From Methanoregula sp. (lineage in GTDB: Archaea; Halobacteriota; Methanomicrobia; Methanomicrobiales; Methanospirillaceae), in contig NZ_PIZH01000116.1 in NCBI RefSeq assembly GCF_002835825.1, positions 1 to 5,927 on the forward strand: a DNA stretch of 5,927 bases. The letters run 5' to 3'. The notes beneath the pieces were generated by a model that did no database searches, was not told the origin of the DNA, and saw only the letters and a program-made list of their open reading frames with translations. Each line of letters begins with the position of its first letter. The first letter of the stretch is position 1. Below, one piece after another: positions 1 to 5,927 of the stretch. Both the position numbers and the translations under genes were made by a program.

Positions 1-56
1 CTCTGATTCTGATGGGATCGGACTTCACATCTGATCGGCCTCTGTGGCACCCTGTA

Positions 57-65
57 CTTTATTAC
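57..65 (+). promoter_or_regulatory. Candidate archaeal TATA box (box A) upstream of the sensor kinase
   Basis: The string CTTTATTAC is the most AT-rich stretch before the kinase start and loosely resembles an archaeal box A. A start site about 25 bases downstream would fall near 84-90, giving a leader of roughly 30 bases before the ATG at 118. No convincing purine-rich BRE is visible next to it, and the match is not strong. Positions 1-117 hold no supported gene: plus-strand frames 1 and 2 hit stops at 4-6 and 32-34, and frame 3 is open only to a TAA at 66-68, so the tail of an upstream gene there is possible but unproven. Confidence 0.3.
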
Positions 66-91
66 TAAAGAACGGGGAGATTTTCATTGAC

Positions 92-105
92 AATTCCGGG
101 GAATT
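92..105. repeat. Short inverted repeat (6-base arms, 2-base spacer) before the kinase start
   Basis: AATTCC and GGAATT form perfect complementary arms around a GG spacer, ending 12 bases before the ATG at 118. It lies between the candidate TATA box and the start codon, where an archaeal repressor site could sit. The element CGGGG also occurs three times in this leader, beginning at 73, 97 and 107. The symmetry is seen directly; an operator role is inference, and a 6-base arm can arise by chance. Confidence 0.3.
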
Positions 106-117
106 TCGGGGCGGTTC

Positions 118-2937
118 ATGACAAACAATCTCATTTTCGACCTGCTCATCGTCATGCTCTTCATCTCCGGCACCAGTATGGCTGCTGTGGGCTGGTATGC
201 CCGGAGGTTTGTCGGGAGAGTTCCCGCGGCAACACCTTTTGTCCTCCTGATGCTCTGTGCAGCGGCCTGGGCATTCCTCTATATTCTCGATCTGCTCACG
301 ATGTCCCTTCCGCTGAGGATTTTTTACCACAACCTCCGCTTCCTGTACCTCCCGTTCCTGTCCGTTCTCGAACTCTGGCTCGTACTGGCCTATGTGAACA
401 AGACCGAGTGGATTCGCAGGGATCTGGCGGCACTCGTGTTGATCATTCCCTTCCTGTCAGCAATCCTTGCGGTAACAAGCCCGTTCCATACCCTCTTCCG
501 CTATGATTTCTCCATCAATACTGCCGGCCCGGTCCCGGTCCTCCAGTATTCCGAGAGTTCCTTCTACACCATCTATTTCCTGTATTCATTTGTCCTGCTG
601 GTGCTTGCCATAATTCTGCTTGTCTATGAAACAAAGAAGCGCGGCACACTGTGGGAGACGTCCACCATCCTGTTGCTCATTGCTCTTGCGTTCCCGACGG
701 TACTCAATTATTTCGCCGAAACCGCAAGGTTTCCGTTCCCTGGCGTTAACCCCACTCCGGCCCTTCTCTGGATTGCTGCGATTTTGTACAGCGTTGCCCT
801 CTTCCGGTACCATTTTCTCGATATCATTCCCATTGCGCGGGGACGGTTGATCGAGGCCCTGAGCAAACCCGTACTGGTACTGGACACAGCGGACAGGATA
901 ATCGACATTAACCCGGCGGCATGCTCGCTCTTCGCTTTCACCCATGCTGCCGCCATCGGGAAAGAGATTGGCGAGATTGCAGGAGATTGGCCTGACTTCC
1001 TGTCCCTGTGCAGGGAAAAGACCCCCATGAAGAAGGATCTTGTCAGGACCCACAACAGGGAGGTTTTTTATTACATCGGATCTGTGGAACCGCTTCTTGG
1101 AATCAACAGAGATCCGGAAGGCCACCTTGTCATCCTGCAGGATATCACGGATTTGAAGCGGGCCCAGGATGCCCTGCGGGAGAAGACCGAAGAACTGGAC
1201 CAGTACTTCTCGACAAGCCTCGACCTGTTCTGTATTGCGGATACACAGGGGTATTTCCGCCGGCTGAACCCGGAGTGGGAGAAGACGCTGGGGTACTCGC
1301 TTGATGAACTCGAAGGCCGCCGTTTCCTGGACTTTGTCCACCCGGACGACGTACCGGCCACCCTCGACGCCATCAGCTCCCTCAGCGCCCAGAAAGAAGT
1401 CCTCAACTTCACGAACCGGTACCGCCACCGCGACGGCAGTTACCGGTGGATCGAATGGAAATCATTCCCGAAAGGAGACCGTATCTTTGCCGCAGCCCGG
1501 GATATCACCAAACGCAGGCGGATCGAGCAGCAGCTTGCAGACCATACCCGCTTCCTCTCGACCCTGATCGACACGCTTCCCCTCCCCGTTTTCTACAAGG
1601 ATGCGGGAGGAAAATACCTTGGGTGCAACCGGCCCTTCGAAGAATATCTCGGCATCGGGCGGGATGCGCTGATCGGGAAGACCGTGTATGATATTGCCCC
1701 AAAAGAACTTGCAGATGTATATTTTGCCGCTGACCAGGATCTGCTCAAAAATTCCGGTTTCCAGACCTATGAATCGCAGGTCCGGTATGCAGATGGTTCC
1801 CTTCACGACGTGATCTATTACAAGGCCTGTTACCTGGACCACAGCGGGGCCACGGGCGGGATTATCGGGACATTTCTCGACATTACCGAGAGGAAAGAAA
1901 TGGAGAGTGCCCTCCGGGAAAGCGAGGAGAAGTACCGGGCAATCATCGAAGAGATGCAGGACCTCTTCTACCGTACGGACATCAACGGGAAGATCACGAT
2001 GCTCAGCCCGTCGGCATTTGTTATCTCGGGATATGCGCCGGATGAACTGATCGGACAGGATGTTTCCCTGGTCTATGCCGACCCCCGGGACCGTGAAAAA
2101 CTCCTTGCAATCCTCAAAGAAAAAGGATCGGTTGATTCCTTCCCCCTGGACCTGAAGGTCCGCGACGGATCAATCCGGCATGTGACCACGAGCAGCCATT
2201 TCTATTACGATGCCGCAGGCACGATTCTTGGCGTGGAAGGTGTTATCCATGACATCACGGAACAGCGGAGGGCAGAAGAAGCCCTCCGTATTGCAAACAA
2301 GAAACTCCACCTCCTTTCAAGTATTACCCGGCACGATATCCGCAACCAGCTGATGGCCCTGATGGCGTTTATTGAACTGAGCCAGGATTCGATCGACAAG
2401 CCGGAAGAGCTTATTGAATTTTTAAAAAAGAACCAGAAGATTGCCGAGACCATCACCCGCCAGATCACCTTCACCAAGGACTACGAGGATCTTGGTCTGA
2501 ACGCACCGTTATGGCAGGATGTGAATGCCAGTATTGATGCCGCGGTTGCGTTACTTCCCCTGCGGAACATCCGGGTCGTCAAGGAGGTTCACGGCATTGA
2601 AGTGTTCGCTGACCCCCTGGTGGAGAAAGTATTCTACAACCTCATCGACAACTCCCTGCGCTACGGTGGCAAGAAGATGACCATGATCCGGATCACCAGC
2701 CATACAGAAGGCTCATCCCTGGTACTGGTCTTTGAGGATGACGGTGCGGGGATTCCCGAACCGGAGAAGAACGTCATCTTCGAAAAGGGATTCGGCAAGA
2801 ACACCGGCCTTGGCCTCTATCTCTCACGCGAGATCCTTGCCATCACCGGTATCACTATTATCGAGAACGGTTCGCAGGGAACGGGGGCACGATTCGAGAT
2901 CTCCGTGCCAAAGAACGGGTACCGGTACACCTCGTGA
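118..2937 (+). CDS. Membrane-bound 7TM multi-PAS sensor histidine kinase
   Basis: Complete 939-residue kinase predicted to sense a signal at or in the membrane, autophosphorylate on histidine and pass the phosphoryl group to a receiver. Residues 5-230 hold seven hydrophobic segments (about 5-25, 41-62, 73-93, 103-121, 149-171, 182-201, 214-230), followed by FLDIIPIAR, the usual exit linker of the histidine-kinase N-terminal 7TM family. Four PAS domains follow, at about 246-347, 362-467, 480-592 and 602-717, each ending in a DIT motif (342, 462, 588, 712) and a charged helix. The DHp helix carries the likely phosphoacceptor H739 in RHDIRNQL. The ATPase domain shows an N-box (N841, N845), G1 box DDGAGIP (874-880), F-box and G2 box GLGL (897-900) with a short ATP lid. 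ATG 118 is the first start after the in-frame TGA at 88-90 and places TM1 at the N-terminus. The Shine-Dalgarno match is weak. The ligand is unknown, and the protein ends normally after the ATPase fold. Confidence 0.93.
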   Translation: MTNNLIFDLLIVMLFISGTSMAAVGWYARRFVGRVPAATPFVLLMLCAAAWAFLYILDLLTMSLPLRIFYHNLRFLYLPFLSVLELWLVLAYVNKTEWIRRDLAALVLIIPFLSAILAVTSPFHTLFRYDFSINTAGPVPVLQYSESSFYTIYFLYSFVLLVLAIILLVYETKKRGTLWETSTILLLIALAFPTVLNYFAETARFPFPGVNPTPALLWIAAILYSVALFRYHFLDIIPIARGRLIEALSKPVLVLDTADRIIDINPAACSLFAFTHAAAIGKEIGEIAGDWPDFLSLCREKTPMKKDLVRTHNREVFYYIGSVEPLLGINRDPEGHLVILQDITDLKRAQDALREKTEELDQYFSTSLDLFCIADTQGYFRRLNPEWEKTLGYSLDELEGRRFLDFVHPDDVPATLDAISSLSAQKEVLNFTNRYRHRDGSYRWIEWKSFPKGDRIFAAARDITKRRRIEQQLADHTRFLSTLIDTLPLPVFYKDAGGKYLGCNRPFEEYLGIGRDALIGKTVYDIAPKELADVYFAADQDLLKNSGFQTYESQVRYADGSLHDVIYYKACYLDHSGATGGIIGTFLDITERKEMESALRESEEKYRAIIEEMQDLFYRTDINGKITMLSPSAFVISGYAPDELIGQDVSLVYADPRDREKLLAILKEKGSVDSFPLDLKVRDGSIRHVTTSSHFYYDAAGTILGVEGVIHDITEQRRAEEALRIANKKLHLLSSITRHDIRNQLMALMAFIELSQDSIDKPEELIEFLKKNQKIAETITRQITFTKDYEDLGLNAPLWQDVNASIDAAVALLPLRNIRVVKEVHGIEVFADPLVEKVFYNLIDNSLRYGGKKMTMIRITSHTEGSSLVLVFEDDGAGIPEPEKNVIFEKGFGKNTGLGLYLSREILAITGITIIENGSQGTGARFEISVPKNGYRYTS

Positions 2938-3045
2938 TCCAGGACCTGCCATTGTACTGCTGCACGTAACATTCATCTTTCCTGCGGACAACTCCTTTCA
3001 TCGAGTCACAATTACTTCCATATTCCCCCGCACGGAACGACCTGC
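2938..3045 (+). promoter_or_regulatory. Spacer between kinase and receiver gene, with weak TATA-like CATATTC
   Basis: This 108-base gap has no T run of five or more and no clear hairpin, so there is no visible terminator and read-through from the kinase gene is plausible. A weak TATA-like CATATTC at 3019-3025 is centred about 24 bases before the ATG at 3046. That is the spacing expected if the downstream transcript began at or near the start codon. No good Shine-Dalgarno sequence precedes that ATG (CGGAACGACCTGC). Frame 1 stays open across the gap but offers no ATG, GTG or TTG before 3046, so it is not an N-terminal extension. The promoter call is tentative. Confidence 0.25.
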
Positions 3046-5927
3046 ATGCTGTCACTTCTCTACGTCGATGATGAACCGGGACTGCTCGAGATCGGGAAAC
3101 TGTTCCTGGAAACGAGCGGGGGCTTTACGGTTACTACCACCCTTTCAGGAAGGGAGGGTCTTGACGAACTGGCAGCGCACACCTTCGATGCCATTGTTTC
3201 CGACTACCAGATGCCCGAGATGAATGGCATTGAATTTTTAAAAGCTGTTCGGATGTCATATGGCTCTATACCCTTTATCCTCTTCACCGGCCGGGGGCGC
3301 GAGGAGGTCGTCATCGAGGCGATCAACAACGGGGCGGATTTTTACCTCCAGAAAGGGGGCGATCCCAAAGCACAGTTTGCCGAACTGGCACATAAGATCC
3401 GGCAGGCGGTCAGCAAACGGCAGGCCGAGTACGCCCTCCAGGACTCCGAGAGGCGCCTCTCCGACCTCATCAACTTCCTGCCGGATGCCACCTTTGCCAT
3501 CGACACCGATGGAAAGGTGATCGCATGGAACCGTGCCATTGAGGAGATGACCGGTATTTCGTCCACCACCATGCTCGGCAAGGGGGAGTACGAGTATGCC
3601 ATACCGTTCTATGGTAAGCGCCGCCCGATCCTGATCGACCTGATCTCCGCGCCGGACGAGAAGATATCCCCATTCTATTCCCACATCGTAAGGGACGGGG
3701 CCACCCTTTCGGCCGAAACCGATCTGCCAACGCCAAAAGGAAAACGGATCTATGTCATTGCGAAAGCAAGCCCCCTGTACGACAAGGCGGGGAATATTAC
3801 CGGGGCAATCGAGGCGATACGGGATATTACCGACCGGAAGAAGGCCGAGGAGGCACAACGGGAGAGCGAGAAAAGGTTCCGCGAACTTGCCGAACTGCTG
3901 CCCCTGGGGATTTACGAATCGGATGCCAACGGGAGGCTGACCTATGTCAACCGCCGGGCACTGGACATGTTTGGGTATACGGCGGAAACGTTCGCCCGGG
4001 GGGTGGATTTCCGGAGCGCAATTGCACCTGCCGACCGGGAACGTGCCTCCGCGTTTTACCAGAAGAGCCTGGAGACGGGGATAAGCGAGAATTCCGGACG
4101 GGAGTATACAGCCTTAAGAAAAGACGGGACTACTTTCCCTATCCTGATCTTTGCCTCTCCGGTCCTCAGGAACGGCAGGGTTGCCGGGGCACGCGGCATC
4201 ATTGTCGATATCACCAGCCGGAAGAAGGACGAGGAAGAACTCCAGGCGGTCAACGAGGAACTTGCTGCATCGGGTGAAGAACTCAAAGCGCAATACGATG
4301 AGCTTGCCGCTAGCGGGAAGAGGATCCGCGAGAGCGAACTGCGCCTCAAGTACATGCTCGGGTTCTACGAGCATGCCGGGAAGGGCGATGAAGACCTCCG
4401 TGCCTATGCTGTCGAAGGAGCCTGCCTTGTTACCTCGAGCCCGCTCGCGTACCTGGCATTCATGAACGCGGACGAGAGCGAGCTCACGATGTATGCCTGG
4501 TCGAAATCCGCAATGGCCGAATGCGCAATGGTGGACAAGCCCATCATCTACAAGACCGAAAAGACCGGGCTGTGGGGAGAGGCTGTCCGTCAGCGCAGGC
4601 CGGTCATCACAAACGACTATGCTGCCCCGAACCCTGCAAAGAAGGGATACCCTGACGGCCATCCCCAAATCCACCGGCACATGAACGTGCCGGTGATTGA
4701 GGAGGGCCGGGTCGTCCTCGTGGCTGGTGTGGCCAACAAGGCAACCGATTATACGGAGAATGATGCAAACGAACTGCTCCTCCTGATGCAGGGGCTCTGG
4801 AACCTCTTAAAGGCACAGCGGATGGAAGGGGAGCGGCGGGCAGACGAGGAGAAATACCGCACGGTTGTCGAGAACAGCAACGATGCGATCTATATCTACC
4901 GTAGTGACCAGCTGCTGTTTGCCAACAGGAGAGTAGCGGAACTCACCGGATTCAGCCAGGAAGAACTCATGGCCGGAAACATCTGGGACCGTATTCATCC
5001 AAACGATCGTGCACGGCTGCAGGAAGCACGGGACCGGAGAACCGCGGGGGAAGATATCCCGCAGGCATTCTCTGCCCGTGTTGTTACCCGGAACGGAGAG
5101 GTCAGGGTCTGCGAGTTTACTGTAACGCTCATCACGTACCAGGATCAGCCTGCACTGCTGGGGATCATCCGGGATGTTACAGAGAAGCAGCAGCTGGAAG
5201 CCGAGCGCCAGGCTGCGTACGAACAGCTTGCCAGTGCCGAGGAAGAACTCCGGAAACAATATGATGAGCTTGCCCGTGCAGAGGAGCAGGTCCGTGCCCG
5301 CACACAGCAGATGGAAGAGATCGCTGCAACAATGCCGGGAGTCGTCTTCCAGTTCTATGCCCGATCCAACGGCAACATGGGTTTCTATTATGTCAACGAA
5401 AGATCGTGTGAGATCCTTGGCATCGACAACGATCCTGAGGAGTTCTTCCAGGCGTTTACAAGCGCGATACACCCTGTAGATCGGGACCGGTTCATGGATT
5501 CGGTCCATACGGCGATTGATTCCGAAGCCCTCTGGGATTTCACGGGAAAATTTGTCAAACCTTCGGGCGATGTGATCTGGTTCCGGGGGATGTCAAGCCC
5601 GGTCCGGCATGGTGATGAAGTGGTCTTTTCCGGCGTCTTCCAGGATGTCACGGACAGGATCGAGATAAGCCTTGCCCTCCAGAAAAGCGAGGCAAAGTTC
5701 AGGGCAATTACGAACCAGACGTTCCAGTTCATCGGGTTGATCAACACGGACGGAACCGTGCTCATGGCCAACCGAACCGCGCTCGACTTTGCCGGTGTTG
5801 CGGAGTCCGCTGTAACAGGCCACCTCTTCTGGGAGACGGCCTGGTGGTCCCACTCGGCCGAAGTACAGGAACAGCTGAAGGATGCGATACACAAGGCTGC
5901 AGCGGGAGAGACTGTGCGGTTCGAGAC
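3046..5927 (+). CDS. Receiver-PAS-PAS-GAF-PAS-PAS-PAS signalling protein, 3'-truncated by the window (probable hybrid histidine kinase)
   Basis: The visible 960 codons, with no stop before the window edge, encode a soluble multi-sensor protein. Residues 1-120 are a CheY-like receiver with a full active site: D8 and D9 (YVDDEP), phosphoacceptor D53 (VSDYQMPEMNG), T81 and K103 (YLQKGG). Then come PAS-1 (about 134-268, DIT at 260), PAS-2 (276-392, DIT at 388), a coiled coil (392-440), a GAF domain (about 448-592), PAS-3 (601-714, DVT at 710), a second coiled coil (711-757), PAS-4 (755-872, DVT at 867) and the start of PAS-5 (from about 880). There is no signal peptide or membrane segment. ATG 3046 is the first in-frame start and begins directly at the receiver's first strand. 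It lies 108 bases after the kinase gene on the same strand, so it is a plausible phosphotransfer partner. Archaeal proteins of this build often end in DHp and ATPase domains, but that part is outside the window. The ligands are unknown. Confidence 0.9.
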   Translation, partial: MLSLLYVDDEPGLLEIGKLFLETSGGFTVTTTLSGREGLDELAAHTFDAIVSDYQMPEMNGIEFLKAVRMSYGSIPFILFTGRGREEVVIEAINNGADFYLQKGGDPKAQFAELAHKIRQAVSKRQAEYALQDSERRLSDLINFLPDATFAIDTDGKVIAWNRAIEEMTGISSTTMLGKGEYEYAIPFYGKRRPILIDLISAPDEKISPFYSHIVRDGATLSAETDLPTPKGKRIYVIAKASPLYDKAGNITGAIEAIRDITDRKKAEEAQRESEKRFRELAELLPLGIYESDANGRLTYVNRRALDMFGYTAETFARGVDFRSAIAPADRERASAFYQKSLETGISENSGREYTALRKDGTTFPILIFASPVLRNGRVAGARGIIVDITSRKKDEEELQAVNEELAASGEELKAQYDELAASGKRIRESELRLKYMLGFYEHAGKGDEDLRAYAVEGACLVTSSPLAYLAFMNADESELTMYAWSKSAMAECAMVDKPIIYKTEKTGLWGEAVRQRRPVITNDYAAPNPAKKGYPDGHPQIHRHMNVPVIEEGRVVLVAGVANKATDYTENDANELLLLMQGLWNLLKAQRMEGERRADEEKYRTVVENSNDAIYIYRSDQLLFANRRVAELTGFSQEELMAGNIWDRIHPNDRARLQEARDRRTAGEDIPQAFSARVVTRNGEVRVCEFTVTLITYQDQPALLGIIRDVTEKQQLEAERQAAYEQLASAEEELRKQYDELARAEEQVRARTQQMEEIAATMPGVVFQFYARSNGNMGFYYVNERSCEILGIDNDPEEFFQAFTSAIHPVDRDRFMDSVHTAIDSEALWDFTGKFVKPSGDVIWFRGMSSPVRHGDEVVFSGVFQDVTDRIEISLALQKSEAKFRAITNQTFQFIGLINTDGTVLMANRTALDFAGVAESAVTGHLFWETAWWSHSAEVQEQLKDAIHKAAAGETVRFE
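4252..4335 (+). repeat. 14-residue tandem duplication in the coiled-coil linker before the GAF domain
   Basis: Residues 403-430 of the receiver protein consist of two consecutive 14-residue units, NEELAASGEELKAQ and YDELAASGKRIRES. They share the core ELAASG and exactly two heptads per unit. The segment joins PAS-2 to the GAF domain and is predicted to form a parallel coiled coil that carries signal between sensors. The repeat is seen at the protein level; at DNA level the units are only partly alike (for example GAACTTGCTGCATCGGGT against GAGCTTGCCGCTAGCGGG), which points to an old duplication or selection for the heptad pattern. Confidence 0.7.
5218..5301 (+). repeat. Second copy of the 14-residue duplicated coiled-coil linker, between PAS-3 and PAS-4
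   Basis: Residues 725-752 repeat the same design as the linker before the GAF domain: YEQLASAEEELRKQ followed by YDELARAEEQVRAR. Both linkers centre on EEL-(K/R)-x-QYDELA, and the DNA shares the near-identical core CAATA(C/T)GATGAGCTTGCC. It connects PAS-3 to PAS-4. The matching design suggests that a sensor-plus-linker unit was duplicated within the gene, or that the linker is a reusable cassette. A coiled-coil role is inferred from the heptad pattern. Confidence 0.7.

Noticed and set aside
3..68. Possible C-terminal tail of an upstream gene (21 codons ending at TAA 66-68)
   Set aside because: It is too short to recognise and could be chance; only sequence upstream of the window could settle it.
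87..506. Plus-strand open frame starting TTG at 87 with GGGGAG about 10 bases upstream
   Set aside because: It overlaps the 7TM kinase in another frame and yields a Cys/Pro/Arg-rich sequence with no membrane or domain pattern. The purine-rich stretch is probably coincidental.
586..1428. Long open frame on the minus strand (280 codons)
   Set aside because: It lies entirely inside the 7TM/PAS kinase gene, has no recognisable domain, and its composition is that expected opposite a GC-rich coding frame.
2919..2928. Perfect 10-base palindrome GTACCGGTAC near the end of the kinase gene
   Set aside because: It lies within the coding sequence for the C-terminal GYRYT residues, has no loop and no T tract, and is explained by codons; it is not a terminator.
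2732..3223. Plus-strand open frame spanning the gene junction (163 codons)
   Set aside because: It overlaps the ATPase end of the kinase and the receiver start in a different frame, is Arg/Ser/Pro-rich and has no domain; both overlapped frames are firmly supported.
3256..3858. Minus-strand open frame of 200 codons opposite the receiver/PAS-1 region
   Set aside because: The plus strand there encodes clear receiver and PAS motifs; the antisense product shows no family features.
4807..5508. Minus-strand open frame of 233 codons
   Set aside because: It is the shadow of the PAS-3, coiled-coil and PAS-4 region, with leucine- and aspartate-rich low-information sequence and no motif.

Overview
The window looks like part of a methanogenic archaeon's chromosome, most likely Methanomicrobiales and possibly the Methanoregula/Methanosphaerula/Methanolinea neighbourhood. 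This placement is inferred from protein style: a histidine kinase with an ITRHDIRNQL-type H-box, strings of PAS domains each ending in DIT/DVT, a receiver domain ending in YLQKGGDP, and linkers carrying QYDEL. The GC-rich codon use fits, but no phylogenetic marker gene is present.

Layout: positions 1-117 are upstream sequence with a weak AT-rich promoter candidate and a short inverted repeat. Positions 118-2937 encode a complete 939-residue membrane sensor histidine kinase, in the order 7TM, four PAS domains, DHp, ATPase. Positions 2938-3045 are a 108-base spacer with no T-rich terminator. Positions 3046-5927 hold the first 960 residues of a second, same-strand signalling protein that runs off the window: receiver, PAS, PAS, coiled coil, GAF, PAS, coiled coil, PAS, and the start of another PAS. 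Both genes use reading frame 1 of the plus strand. No RNA gene, mobile element, CRISPR array or minus-strand gene can be supported.

How they may work together: the first protein has all residues needed to autophosphorylate. The second starts with a receiver domain that has every canonical residue of the acid pocket (D8, D9, D53, T81, K103). Adjacent, co-oriented placement suggests a cognate pair in which the membrane kinase phosphorylates the soluble receiver-sensor protein. No DNA-binding output domain is visible. The second protein probably ends in its own kinase module beyond the window, which would make this a phosphorelay or sensor-integration node. That ending is inference. Nothing seen points to an entirely new class of system; the notable points are the receiver-first multisensor architecture, the duplicated 14-residue coiled-coil linkers and an expanded first PAS domain.
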